A stretch of 64,000 nucleotides of DNA from Azoarcus sp. (GCA_030656215.1 JAUSOD010000035.1:1-64000); one strand, 5' to 3'. Positions 8,767-17,057 are shown, counted from the first letter of the stretch. Notes: a model not told the origin generated them from the letters alone. A program made the numbers and translations.

Positions 8767-9993
8767 ATGCCTCTGTCCGATACTGCTATTCGAAATGCAA
8801 AGCCCAGCGCCAAACCGGTAAAGCTCACGGACGGCGACGGCCTGTATCTGCTCGTGCAACCGAACGGCGCGCGCTGGTGGCGCTTCGATTACCGAATTGA
8901 CGGTAAGCGGAAGACATTGAGCATGGGAGTATATCCCGATGTGTCGCTTAAACAGGCCCGGGAGAAGCGCGACGAAGCCCGGCGTCTGGTTGCCGCCGGC
9001 ATCGATCCGAGCACGCACCGGAAGGTGGCAAAGGCCGCTCGCACAGACCTGGCCGAGAACAGTTTTGAGGCGGTCGGCCGGAAGTGGTTTGCAAGGCAGA
9101 TCAGCATCATCAGCGAGACCACGAAGGACAAGCGCGAGAAAATGCTCGAGCGCGACCTGTTCCCCTATATCGGTGAGCGGGCAGTCTCCGATATTGCTGC
9201 ACCTGACCTGCTTTCTGTCATCAAGCGTATTGAAGGGCGCGGGGCGAACGACATCGCAAAGCGCGCGCATCAGACGATGGGCAGGATCTTCCGATATGCC
9301 GTTGCGCACGGTCTTTGTTCCCGTGATCCGTCGCGCGACATTGAGATTCGGGACGTGCTCCAGCCTGTCCAGACCCGTCACCATGCGAGCATCACCGATC
9401 CGAAAGAGGTCGGGGCCCTGCTGCGTGCGATCGATGGCTTCGTCGGCTCGTTCGTGACCCGATCCGCGCTCAAGTTCGCCCCGCTGGTCTTCGTCCGTCC
9501 AGGTGAGCTGCGACACGCTGAGTGGTCTGAGTTCGATTTCGACAAGGCGGAGTGGCGCATACCGGCGGCGAAGATGAAGATGAAGGAGTTGCACATCGTC
9601 CCGCTCTCCCGCCAGGCCCTCGAGGTTCTGAAGGAGTTGCACCAACTGACCGGCGCCAAGTCATACGTTTTCCCATCCGAGCGCGGTGGCGGCCGGCCAA
9701 TGAGCGAGAACACGGTGAATGCGGCCCTGCGTCGGATGGGCTTTACCAAGGACGAAATGACAGGCCACGGCTTCAGAAGCACAGCGTCGACGCTGCTGCA
9801 CGAGCTTGGCTATGATCACCGTGTCATTGAACGTCAGCTTGCCCACTGCGAGCGAAACCAAGTTTCCGCAGCGTACAACTTCGCGGAATATTTGCCAGAT
9901 CGCCGGCAGATGATGCAGCAATGGGCTGACCACCTGGACCGCCTGAGGAAGGGCGCCGACGTGGTGCCACTACGAGGAAATACCGCCGCCTGA
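8767..9993 (+). CDS. int: P4-type tyrosine integrase
   Basis: 408 residues. The N-terminus (LTDGDGLYLLVQPNGARWWR) is the DUF4102 arm-binding domain of P4-like integrases, which typically use tRNA 3' ends. The catalytic domain carries Arg in RPGELRHAEW, HGFRST (H-x-x-R), His in LAHCERN, and the Tyr nucleophile in YNFAEY near the C-terminus. It excises and integrates the element at tRNA-Leu by strand exchange. ATG 8767 follows aggag and directly abuts an inverted arm-type site, suggesting autoregulation. Confidence 0.95.
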   Translation: MPLSDTAIRNAKPSAKPVKLTDGDGLYLLVQPNGARWWRFDYRIDGKRKTLSMGVYPDVSLKQAREKRDEARRLVAAGIDPSTHRKVAKAARTDLAENSFEAVGRKWFARQISIISETTKDKREKMLERDLFPYIGERAVSDIAAPDLLSVIKRIEGRGANDIAKRAHQTMGRIFRYAVAHGLCSRDPSRDIEIRDVLQPVQTRHHASITDPKEVGALLRAIDGFVGSFVTRSALKFAPLVFVRPGELRHAEWSEFDFDKAEWRIPAAKMKMKELHIVPLSRQALEVLKELHQLTGAKSYVFPSERGGGRPMSENTVNAALRRMGFTKDEMTGHGFRSTASTLLHELGYDHRVIERQLAHCERNQVSAAYNFAEYLPDRRQMMQQWADHLDRLRKGADVVPLRGNTAA

Positions 9994-10078
9994 CGGCCTC
10001 AGGCAAAGCGGGCCGGCCGAGGTGCGGGAACACCTGGCCGACCCTGACCACAAACGCAACCACTAGGAGATTGCAGCT

Positions 10079-10351
10079 ATGGCCGACGTCAATTCTACCG
10101 TCCGAAGTCTTCCGCTCGCGTCAATTCGATTGGCGCCACCAGCGAAGTGCGGCGAGACCATCCGAGTTCTTGAAGCACTGCTGAACGAAGCGCGAAGCGG
10201 GCAGATCGTCGGAATCGCCTTCGTTGCGATGTACAAGAAGCGCTCGTACACCGTGGATCTCTCCGGGGAAGCCAGTCGGAACCCAACATTCACCCGAGGG
10301 ATGGTGAAAGCTCTGGACGATCGTCTAAGCGAGATGGTACGTGCACGCTGA
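10079..10351 (+). CDS. small satellite protein of unknown function
   Basis: 90 residues from ATG 10079 with a good aggag Shine-Dalgarno. I recognise no family. The sequence is basic near the middle (MYKKRSYTVDLSG) and has no membrane segment or clear HTH. It lies in the early block between integrase and AlpA, where regulators or anti-host functions usually sit. Confidence 0.6.
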   Translation: MADVNSTVRSLPLASIRLAPPAKCGETIRVLEALLNEARSGQIVGIAFVAMYKKRSYTVDLSGEASRNPTFTRGMVKALDDRLSEMVRAR

Positions 10352-10387
10352 CCACCACTAGCCGCGCGATCGGATGACGATGGTTCA

Positions 10388-10864
10388 ATGAACGAAAAGC
10401 TCACCCTACTGACTGCACCAACTCCACCCGAGGTCGAGGCGGAGATGCGACGCAAGGAAGAGATCGTCAATAAGGCCGCCTCTCTGGTATTCGACTACCT
10501 GCTCGAAGCATTCCGTGCTGGCGAACTGACTCTTGAGAAACTCTGCCGCATGGCACGGGCGGTGCTCCTTCGCGCGCCAGAGAGGGAGCGACAACGCGCG
10601 CTCGGTGCAATGCTCGATCGTGCGCTTTCTATTGAGGCGCCTCCGCGGCGGCGAGGGAATCCCGGGCAGCCGGTTGCACTGCGTCGCCTGGCTGTGGAGC
10701 TGGCAACCATCGCGCATGATGAGCATGGGCACCCGTTGAGCCGGGAGGCGAGCAAGCTAACTGCTTTTCGCAGGTCGGCGGATATCCTCTCCGACATGGG
10801 GATCATGGTTTCCGACAGGCAAGTGGAGGACTGGTATTACTCGGGGTCTCAACTCCCGCGGTAA
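10388..10864 (+). CDS. satellite protein of unknown function
   Basis: 158 residues, rich in charged helices, with a basic Arg/Pro/Gly stretch PPRRRGNPGQ in the middle. No recognised domain. The Shine-Dalgarno before ATG 10388 is weak. It precedes alpA by about 100 bp, a gap likely to hold the alpA promoter. Confidence 0.6.
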   Translation: MNEKLTLLTAPTPPEVEAEMRRKEEIVNKAASLVFDYLLEAFRAGELTLEKLCRMARAVLLRAPERERQRALGAMLDRALSIEAPPRRRGNPGQPVALRRLAVELATIAHDEHGHPLSREASKLTAFRRSADILSDMGIMVSDRQVEDWYYSGSQLPR

Positions 10865-10961
10865 TCGAATACGGCGGGATTTTTGGAGAAGTAAGAAAAA
10901 CGATTATTCGGACATGCCGCAGCGCGCTTATGCGTTCCGGAACTTTCCAAGAGGAAAAGAC

Positions 10962-11201
10962 ATGTCCGAAGCACTTCCTACCCCGTCGCGCATGCTGCGC
11001 CGCCCCCAGTTAGAGCAGAAGATCGGCCTTGGCTGCTCGGCGATCTATGCCCGACTCGACCCAAAGTCGTCTTACTTCGACCCGACATTCCCGAAGCCCA
11101 TCAAGCTGGGGAACGGTAAAAACCCGCCCATCGCCTGGATCGAAAGCGAAGTGGACGCGTGGATCGCCTCCTGCGTCGCGTCCAGCCGTTCCGCTGCGTA
11201 A
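10962..11201 (+). CDS. alpA: AlpA-family excisionase/transcription activator
   Basis: 79 residues from ATG 10962, chosen for its GAGGAAA Shine-Dalgarno; the frame is open 16 codons further up. The pattern LRRPQLEQKIGLGCSAIYAR, then FPKPIKLG, then IAWIESEVDAWI is that of AlpA/MerR-like winged HTH proteins of prophages and P4-like satellites, which switch on excision and early genes. Only 10 bp separate it from ssb. Confidence 0.85.
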   Translation: MSEALPTPSRMLRRPQLEQKIGLGCSAIYARLDPKSSYFDPTFPKPIKLGNGKNPPIAWIESEVDAWIASCVASSRSAA

Positions 11202-11211
11202 GGGGCGCGGC

Positions 11212-11616
11212 ATGATTCGCGCACTGATCGTCGGGGAACTACAGTCCGACCCACAGCAACGCACAGCCAAGAACGGCAACCCGTTCGCGTTAGCTCGCCT
11301 GTCCGTACCGATGGGAGAGGAAGGGCGGATCTCATGCTCCGTGATCGCCTTCCAGTCCGAGGCCGTCACCCGTCTGATGCAGCTTCGCGCAGGTGCAACA
11401 GTCTCGGCTGCCGGCACGATGAAGGTTCAATCCTTCACGGGCAAGGACGGCACCATGCGCCCGACCCTTGATATCGTCGCGGACGAGATCGCGAGCACGA
11501 CCCCGAGGCCGAGAAAGCCCAAGGAGACCCCGGCCGGTCGCGCGCAGTCTGTGCCGCCCAGCGAGCCGTTCGGAGATCTCCCGGGGCATGATGATATCGA
11601 CTGGATGGGGGCCTGA
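11212..11616 (+). CDS. ssb: single-stranded DNA-binding protein
   Basis: 134 residues. An OB-fold core starts at MIRALIVGELQSDPQQR and includes RISCSVIAFQSEAV and LRAGATVSAAGTMKV. A low-complexity linker ends in an acidic tail DDIDWMGA that resembles the DDDIPF-type tip used to recruit replication proteins. It protects ssDNA during element replication, next to the RepA-like helicase. Confidence 0.85.
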   Translation: MIRALIVGELQSDPQQRTAKNGNPFALARLSVPMGEEGRISCSVIAFQSEAVTRLMQLRAGATVSAAGTMKVQSFTGKDGTMRPTLDIVADEIASTTPRPRKPKETPAGRAQSVPPSEPFGDLPGHDDIDWMGA

Positions 11617-11618
11617 AC

Positions 11619-12056
11619 ATGGTCACAGCCATCCGCCAGCGGAGACTTCCGGCGCTGGCCCGTCCTTTGGCAGAGGTTCGCCGGAAGGGGCATCGCCCAG
11701 CCTCTCAGGCGATCATTGTCCGACTGGACGTCTGGCCGCCGAATTACCACTTCGGTCTGTCTGAGCCTGAATCGAGAGAAGCATGCAAGGTGATCGATGG
11801 ACGCAGTCCGAATGTATGGTGGCCGCAGGTCGTCGTACCTCTTGACACGCAGCCGAACGAACTAGATTTCTCTTTCGCTGCGGATCTCGGCGTCACGGTG
11901 GCAGTTTGGCCGAGCATGTCTCCGCCGGTTCGAGTGCGCGCATTGCTGGTCGAGATCATCGCAGCGAACCCGCTGGGCGTATGGGTCGTGGATATCGAAC
12001 GATCCCGGTGGTGGACTGTAAAGAGCCCAGACCGAGGCATCGAGGTACAGCTATGA
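11619..12056 (+). CDS. satellite protein of unknown function
   Basis: 145 residues, two bases after the ssb stop. The first 30 residues are basic, and the rest looks like a compact alpha/beta fold with several Trp residues (WPPNYHFG, NVWWPQ). I recognise no family. The stop overlaps the start of the helicase gene (ATGA), so the two are translationally coupled, which hints at a replication role. Confidence 0.65.
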   Translation: MVTAIRQRRLPALARPLAEVRRKGHRPASQAIIVRLDVWPPNYHFGLSEPESREACKVIDGRSPNVWWPQVVVPLDTQPNELDFSFAADLGVTVAVWPSMSPPVRVRALLVEIIAANPLGVWVVDIERSRWWTVKSPDRGIEVQL

Positions 12057-13126
12057 CGGCGCCTGCGTTTGCGGTGATGGCTGAGCCCACCCGAAAGCGG
12101 AAACCGTACCGCCTCCTCACGACCGACGATCTGGCCGCGCGCCCTCCGCTGCGCTGGCTCGTGAAAGGTGTTCTTCCTGACGCCGGCATTGCCGCCATCA
12201 TCGGCGCAAGCGGGAGCGGAAAGACGTTCCTTGCCCTCGATCTCGCCGCGGCGCTTGACCGTGGCGGGGAGTGGTTCGATCGCCGGGTAACCCGGTGCCC
12301 AGTCGCGTACCTGGCGCTCGAAGGAGAGGGCGGCATTGCAAATCGGGTTCGTGCGTATCAGTCCCACTCTGGACACCAGATCTCGGACCGCTTCCGGGTC
12401 GTCGTCGAGCCTTTCGCCTTGCTTGGCGCCGAGGACGTCCCCGCGCTCGCTGAATCGCTGATCTCCGCCGGCATCACGGGCGGAGTGGTGTTCATCGACA
12501 CGCTCAACCGTGCGGCAGCTGGGGCGGACGAGAACAGCAGCGTCGACATGGGGCTGTTGATCGCAGCTGCAACGGAACTGCAGATCAGAGTGGGCGGACT
12601 CGTCGTGATCGTGCACCACAGCGGCAAGGACGCAGCGAAAGGCGCCCGCGGTCACTCAAGCCTTTTCGCTGCTCTCGACGCATGCATCGAAGTGACCCGC
12701 AACGATGACCGGCGGGATTGGAAAATATCCAAATCGAAGGATGGCGAGGACGGCATATGCCACCCTTTCCGGTTGGCAGTGGTCGAGATCGGGATCGATG
12801 AAGACGGCGATGCGGTCACGAGCTGCGCAGTAGAGCCGGACTCACTCCCGGCCGGTGGCGTGCGGCGTGCAGCGCTGCCAGGCGGCGGGAACATGCGCTT
12901 AGCCTACGACGCGATATCGGCGCTACTGAAAGACGCGAAGGCCTACGGAATGGCCACGGCCCCGCCTGGGCGCCCATGCGTTGAGCTCGAGGCGGCGCTT
13001 GTGGCGGTCAGTGATCGCCTTCCGGTCGAGCCGAAGCGAAAGCGCGAGCGGGCGCAACTCGCGATCACGAACCTGACGACCCGGAAGAACATCGATCACA
13101 TGGACGGCTGGATATGGCTCCCGTGA
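12053..13126 (+). CDS. RepA-like AAA/RecA-fold replicative helicase
   Basis: 357 residues. Walker A GASGSGKT at residues 51-58, Walker B VVFIDTLNRA near 143, and a sensor-like VVIVHHSGKD near 185, as in RSF1010 RepA hexameric helicases and phage AAA_25 ATPases. The N-terminal LLTTDDLAARPPLRWLVKG is typical of that group. The C-terminal third is basic and probably a DNA-binding winged helix. No primase domain is present. With ssb upstream and the repeat array just downstream, it probably starts replication of the excised element. Confidence 0.85.
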   Translation: MTAPAFAVMAEPTRKRKPYRLLTTDDLAARPPLRWLVKGVLPDAGIAAIIGASGSGKTFLALDLAAALDRGGEWFDRRVTRCPVAYLALEGEGGIANRVRAYQSHSGHQISDRFRVVVEPFALLGAEDVPALAESLISAGITGGVVFIDTLNRAAAGADENSSVDMGLLIAAATELQIRVGGLVVIVHHSGKDAAKGARGHSSLFAALDACIEVTRNDDRRDWKISKSKDGEDGICHPFRLAVVEIGIDEDGDAVTSCAVEPDSLPAGGVRRAALPGGGNMRLAYDAISALLKDAKAYGMATAPPGRPCVELEAALVAVSDRLPVEPKRKRERAQLAITNLTTRKNIDHMDGWIWLP

Positions 13127-13140
13127 AGTCCCAGGCTCCA

Positions 13141-13241
13141 TTTCCCATTCTTTCCCACCCCCTAAAGGGGTGGTGGGAAAAATGGGAAAGGTCCGTGCCG
13201 CCCAAACTTTCCCATAACGGGAAAAATGGGAAAAACGGGAA
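13141..13241 (+). repeat. iteron-like TGGGAAA array, possible replication origin
   Basis: TGGGAAA occurs at 13174, 13183 and 13227, and its complement TTTCCCA at 13141, 13151 and 13208. Variants CGGGAAA (13218) and CGGGAA (13236) continue the 9-bp phase with 13227. The left half can fold into a long hairpin closed by TTTCCCATT/AATGGGAAA with ccccctaaagggg at its tip. It lies between the helicase gene and the next gene, a usual place for a satellite origin; an operator or terminator is the alternative. Confidence 0.65.
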
Positions 13242-13273
13242 TGGATGGGGGAGCCCCAAGGTGGGGCGATTCA

Positions 13274-13726
13274 ATGACCCCTGCTGACAAGCTCTTCGCC
13301 ATCGCCGCCACCTTTCCGCTACCCGAGCAGGAGGAGGCGCTGCGCATCGTGCGCTTGGGTACCGAGTGCGCCCGTAGGCCGATCGTGTTTCGGTGGATCG
13401 AAGACGGACAGCCCGGCGCCGACCTGTTCGAGATCGGCCGCGAGGGCGAGGACCTGCAGTACGTCAGAACCGATCTGTTCGGGGTCTGGTGGGCGTGGGC
13501 AGCGATCGATAACCCGAAGTCAGAGGCGGACCGGTCTGCAGCCTTCTCGAGGCCCGGGGCTGCTTCGCCTGACAACTCGATCAGGCACGCCATCAGGGTG
13601 ACCGCTGCTGCCTGGCTGCGCCGCTACTCGCCGGAGCTTGGATCCGCCTGCGCCTCCATCGCGGTCTCGAAAGGGTTCGTGAGGTATCACCCGAGCGCAA
13701 GCGCCCCCCGCATTCTGACCCGGTGA
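13274..13726 (+). CDS. satellite protein of unknown function
   Basis: 150 residues from ATG 13274 (16 codons inside a longer frame that starts in the repeat array). No family recognised. It is mixed alpha/beta with a Trp-rich stretch GVWWAWAAIDNP. It follows the iteron-like array, so its expression may depend on what binds there. Confidence 0.55.
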   Translation: MTPADKLFAIAATFPLPEQEEALRIVRLGTECARRPIVFRWIEDGQPGADLFEIGREGEDLQYVRTDLFGVWWAWAAIDNPKSEADRSAAFSRPGAASPDNSIRHAIRVTAAAWLRRYSPELGSACASIAVSKGFVRYHPSASAPRILTR

Positions 13727-13814
13727 TGTGTTTTCTGTGTGTGTGGGAAGGGTGCGCGCTGATCCAGGCGGCAAGATGGGGCACACCCAGACACCCACCG
13801 GAGCGCACTCAACT

Positions 13815-14483
13815 ATGAGCAGGACAAAAGCGATACAGGCGAAGATCTTCTCGCTTTCCAACGAACTTCAAGACCTGCAGGATCAACGCGACGTGCTCGC
13901 CCTGGCCTTGGTCGACTCGCCCGAAAGCGCAGAAGCCCTAAAGGCCATCGAATCCATCGATCAGCAGCGCAGCGAGACGAAAAGGCAGCTGAATATCTTC
14001 AGTGATGCGATGACGCAGGCAGAGCGGGAGGAGCTCGCAGCGATTCGCGCGGCACGAATTGCCGGGCTTGTTGGCGCCCGTAACCGGGCGGCGGAGGCGG
14101 CGAAAGCGCGGATCAAGGTAGGCCAACAGATCGACGTCGCCTTGCAGGCGCTCTTCGACGTTCTCGCACAGTGGCAGACGCTCTCGAAAGAGATCTACGT
14201 CAACAGTTTCGACATTGCCCGCGAAGCCGCAGGCGGGCGCGATCACCAGTTCTCATCCAACACCGAAATGCTGCACAACATGATCGATATTCCGGTCCAG
14301 CCGCCGCTGATCGAAGCGATGCGCACCGGCCCGATGGGCTCGCTCTTGTTCCCGCACGTCGAATTCCCTCGGCTGGGTAGCCACGACAGGCCGGTGGACA
14401 CTTCGGTCGAGGTGGCCGCCATCCGCAGCGCTGAGCGCATCATTCACCGAATCGACGACATGCACCAGCAGGTGAAGCCGTGA
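13815..14483 (+). CDS. coiled-coil satellite protein of unknown function
   Basis: 222 residues from ATG 13815. Residues 1-110 are strongly helical and charged (SNELQDLQDQRDVL, DQQRSETKRQLN), with an expected coiled coil. The rest is more globular. No family recognised. The stop overlaps the GTG start of the scaffold-like gene (GTGA), so the two are coupled, which suggests a joint role in assembly or regulation. Confidence 0.65.
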   Translation: MSRTKAIQAKIFSLSNELQDLQDQRDVLALALVDSPESAEALKAIESIDQQRSETKRQLNIFSDAMTQAEREELAAIRAARIAGLVGARNRAAEAAKARIKVGQQIDVALQALFDVLAQWQTLSKEIYVNSFDIAREAAGGRDHQFSSNTEMLHNMIDIPVQPPLIEAMRTGPMGSLLFPHVEFPRLGSHDRPVDTSVEVAAIRSAERIIHRIDDMHQQVKP

Positions 14484-15151
14484 GCCCGGCGGACGAAGAG
14501 GCGCTCGCCGCTCGCATGTTCCCATCAATGCGTCCGGCAGAGCAGCCCGCACCCGCCCCCGAGGCGACCATGATCGTGGCGGCAGGTCCTGCGCCGGCCG
14601 AGCAGGCGCCCGCCGCGGACGACGTTTCACCGATCGAGGAGCAGGCACAGGAGCCCGTGCAGGCGCCCGTACAGGAGCCGCCCGCCGCCATTGTGGTGCC
14701 CGAACACATCGCCAAACTGCGCGAGCTCGCCGTGCAAGAGGAGCCCGCCCTGCGTTCGTTTCCGCCGGAAAAGCAGCTGACCGCCATCACGGAAGCAATG
14801 TTTGACTCGACCGACCTCGGGTCCGATCAGCGGAGGGAGGTCGTGAACGAGCTGCGCCGCATGTCATCCGACCTGGGCTTCGGGAACAACGACATCAACG
14901 AGTTCCTGAGTCGCGCGTCGGTGGCTCGAAACGAGGATCCCGAGGCGCAGCGTGCTGCGGCAAACGTAATGCTTCGCCGTACCTTCGGAGACGGTGCCGA
15001 GGCCGCGCTTGCCGATGCAAGGGCACTGGTGAAGCGGGACCCACGCGCTCTTCAGTTGCTCGAGGGCATGGGCCTCGGTAACGACGGCGAGACCATCGTG
15101 AAGCTGGCCCGGCAGGCCCGGCGCGAGCGGGCACGGGGGCGCCTTAAATGA
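14480..15151 (+). CDS. putative scaffold-like capsid assembly protein
   Basis: 223 residues with a GTG start at 14480. Residues 20-75 are a Pro/Ala/Glu-rich disordered segment with PVQ/PAP repeats. The rest is helical. The tail (a TFGDGAEAAL segment, then LLEGMGLGNDGETIVKLAR) resembles the C-terminal helical motif of phage capsid-assembly scaffolds, which often reads (T/M)GLG-x-(N/D) followed by an amphipathic helix. This is family memory, not a search. If right, the element carries a scaffold without a capsid protein, as P4 and SaPIs do when they resize helper capsids. Confidence 0.5.
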   Translation: MSPADEEALAARMFPSMRPAEQPAPAPEATMIVAAGPAPAEQAPAADDVSPIEEQAQEPVQAPVQEPPAAIVVPEHIAKLRELAVQEEPALRSFPPEKQLTAITEAMFDSTDLGSDQRREVVNELRRMSSDLGFGNNDINEFLSRASVARNEDPEAQRAAANVMLRRTFGDGAEAALADARALVKRDPRALQLLEGMGLGNDGETIVKLARQARRERARGRLK

Positions 15152-15242
15152 GCACCTTCGGCATATCTGCGCCAACGACGCAACTTCCCAGTCTGCGCAC
15201 CGCTACCGTGCGCCATCCAATCATCATCAAAGGAGAGTAACG

Positions 15243-15551
15243 ATGTCAGGAGGAACCACCGCAGTTTTGGCTGCAGCCGCCGTGGCCGGGACGGCTTACT
15301 CGGTATATAGCGGAGAGCGCGCCTCGAGAGCCCAAGACAAGGCGCAGAAAAATGCAGAGCGCTCGGCGCAGGCCCAAGCCAAGGCCGCAGAACAGGACTT
15401 CAACCGCCTGAACCAGAAGAAGCCCAACCTGGGCGCGATCATCGAAGGCAACGCCAAGGAAGGCGCGGCCGGCAGCACGATGTTGACCGGTCCCGCCGGC
15501 GTTTCGTCGGACAAGCTCACCCTGGGCCGTTCGTCGCTGTTGGGCGGCTGA
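15243..15551 (+). CDS. small membrane/ejection-type virion protein
   Basis: 102 residues with aggag before the ATG. An Ala-rich hydrophobic N-terminal helix (residues 7-24) is followed by a Gln/Ala/Lys amphipathic helix and then KKPNLGAI, STMLTGPAGV and LGRSSLLGG. The TxLTGPxGV...LG(K/R)xxLLG ending is typical of a short podovirus protein placed next to internal ejection proteins. It probably inserts into the host envelope during DNA entry. Confidence 0.65.
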   Translation: MSGGTTAVLAAAAVAGTAYSVYSGERASRAQDKAQKNAERSAQAQAKAAEQDFNRLNQKKPNLGAIIEGNAKEGAAGSTMLTGPAGVSSDKLTLGRSSLLGG

Positions 15552-15612
15552 AAAGTGATCGTAATTCCGATATCCGATAAACTCACACTATCGCAACGGC
15601 GAGGAGTGAGGC

Positions 15613-15819
15613 ATGGATTCGAGTCGGAAGAAGGGGTACCAGATGGGCGAACGGCACCATCGCTCAAGACTTACCGATCACGAAGTGGAGCTCGTCCGCG
15701 TGCTGCGCGAAGAAGGTCTGAGCTTTTCGCTTCTGGCCGCCAAGTTCGAAGTCTCGAAGTCCTGTGTAGTGGGCATCTGTCATTACAGGCGACGGGCCTG
15801 CACCCTCTACGCCCCGTAA
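15613..15819 (+). CDS. small helix-turn-helix phage protein
   Basis: 68 residues with gaggag before ATG 15613. MGERHHRSRLTDHEVEL then LREEGLSFSLLAAKFEVSKS is a Hin/sigma-like HTH common in small phage proteins near terminase genes. It probably binds DNA, as a late regulator or as a relic of packaging-site recognition. The 60 bp upstream is AT-richer than its surroundings and may be a promoter. Confidence 0.7.
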   Translation: MDSSRKKGYQMGERHHRSRLTDHEVELVRVLREEGLSFSLLAAKFEVSKSCVVGICHYRRRACTLYAP

Positions 15820-15883
15820 CCAGGGCGCTCCAAGCGGCGCGCTCTGCCGCCTTCTCAGGCCCTAGCGGGCGGAACGGTGCGCC

Positions 15884-16144
15884 ATGACCGACGAGGAAGG
15901 CCGCGCCAGCGCTGTCGGTGAGCACCATCCCCCTCCTGCACGCGTTCGGGTCCCGCTTCGGACCATCAACGAGGTTCAGCGGGAACTTGCGCGCCTCTAT
16001 CGCGAAATGCGCACCGGCAGGATCGGCGCACAGGACGGAAGCCGGTTGGCGAATGTCCTGTCGATCCTCTCCCGTGTCATTGCCGGCAGCGACCTCGAAG
16101 CGAGGATTGCGGAAATTGAAGAGCAGATGAGGAAGCGGAGATGA
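15884..16144 (+). CDS. phage-type helical protein of unknown function
   Basis: 86 residues. After a polar head comes LRTINEVQRELARLYREMRTG, then DGSRLANVLSILSRVI. This pattern is seen in small phage proteins just ahead of terminase large-subunit genes. No terminase follows here. ATGA overlap at 16141 couples it to the next gene. Confidence 0.65.
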   Translation: MTDEEGRASAVGEHHPPPARVRVPLRTINEVQRELARLYREMRTGRIGAQDGSRLANVLSILSRVIAGSDLEARIAEIEEQMRKRR

Positions 16145-16404
16145 GCACAACCCGACTGGCAAGCCGTCTTGCACGCGTCAAGGCCGAGCTCTTCCCGCCT
16201 GAGGAGGTTCTCGGCCTTGCCGAGCGGCTGCGGCTCGCGCGGCTCAAGCCCGATACAGGCGAGACCGAGGAGGAAGAAAACGCCAGGGGGATCGCGCGGA
16301 TGGAGGAGTGCCTGAGGCTCAACCCGAACGACAAGCTCGCTGCGCGCCTCCTGAGGGCCTACCAGCGAAACGCCCCGACCCCAAACCCACCCCCCGAAGA
16401 GTAG
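16141..16404 (+). CDS. phage-type small protein of unknown function
   Basis: 87 residues, charged and helical, ending in a Pro-rich tail (TPNPPPEE). It is coupled to the preceding gene by a 4-bp overlap. Its stop codon lies in the loop of a strong terminator hairpin, so it ends the middle transcription unit. Confidence 0.6.
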   Translation: MSTTRLASRLARVKAELFPPEEVLGLAERLRLARLKPDTGETEEEENARGIARMEECLRLNPNDKLAARLLRAYQRNAPTPNPPPEE

Positions 16405-16416
16405 CGGGGGATTTTT
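16391..16416 (+). terminator. rho-independent terminator inside the satellite
   Basis: CCCCCG/CGGGGG stem (16391-16396 with 16405-16410), an 8-nt loop that contains the upstream stop codon, then aTTTTT. It separates the middle genes from the cement/polyvalent unit. Confidence 0.8.
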
Positions 16417-16478
16417 CGCGTCCCGTAAAAGGGCCGAACAGCGCAATAACCGAAACCCACCTTCCAAGGAGCAACGCC

Positions 16479-16862
16479 ATGTACATCGATTCACAACTGC
16501 AGTTCGCCGCCCGGCAGGTTCTGTCCGCCGGCACGACGGCATCCACCAACAGCATCGACCGCGGGCAGGTCGCCGCGGGCGTGCTGGTCCCCTTCGACGG
16601 TTTGCTTCTGGTCGCCGCGATCCACAGCAACGCGGGCACGGTTCAGGTCCTGCTCGAGCACAGCGACGACAATTCGACCTTCACGACCCTGCAGAAGTCG
16701 GCCGCGTTCAGCGGGACCGGGGTGCAGACCATCGACTTGCCGCCGCTCTCGAAGCGCTACCTGAAGACCTCCTTCATCAGTTCCGGCGCTGCGAACGTGT
16801 CCGCCTGGCTCGGCACGGGCTCGGATGCATGGGCCTCTACTACTGCCCGCGGCATGGAATAA
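16479..16862 (+). CDS. Bbp16-like capsid cement (decoration) protein
   Basis: 127 residues from ATG 16479, preceded by aaggag. The start MYIDSQLQFAARQ matches the hallmark N-terminus of Bbp16, the cement protein of Bordetella phage BPP-1, followed by the TAST(N)xIDxG-type segment and a jelly-roll-like beta pattern (LVPFDGLLLVAAI, VQVLLEHSDDNSTF). Such proteins sit on the outside of capsids and stabilise them. In BPP-1-like phages the major capsid gene is adjacent; here none is. Confidence 0.7.
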   Translation: MYIDSQLQFAARQVLSAGTTASTNSIDRGQVAAGVLVPFDGLLLVAAIHSNAGTVQVLLEHSDDNSTFTTLQKSAAFSGTGVQTIDLPPLSKRYLKTSFISSGAANVSAWLGTGSDAWASTTARGME

Positions 16863-16873
16863 GGGGGCCCGAC

Positions 16874-17053
16874 ATGCTGAAGCCCACGTTTGCCCCCGTG
16901 CTGCGGTCCCTTGAGATCTTCACGGCCCCGGCTGCGGAGGCGCAGGTCGCGCCCTTGCTCGGTCAAAAGGTGCATCCAGAGCTACGAGATGAGGCGCTGC
17001 TCGGTTCTGTGATGAACGAAGTTACCGCGGCCCTCCGCGGCGCGGTGGTCTGA
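16874..17053 (+). CDS. small satellite protein of unknown function
   Basis: 59 residues from ATG 16874, 11 bp after the cement gene; gggggcc before it is a weak Shine-Dalgarno. The start is inferred, since the frame is open further up inside the cement gene. No family recognised. It looks like a short helical protein of the late unit. Confidence 0.5.
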   Translation: MLKPTFAPVLRSLEIFTAPAAEAQVAPLLGQKVHPELRDEALLGSVMNEVTAALRGAVV

Positions 17054-17057
17054 CGCT

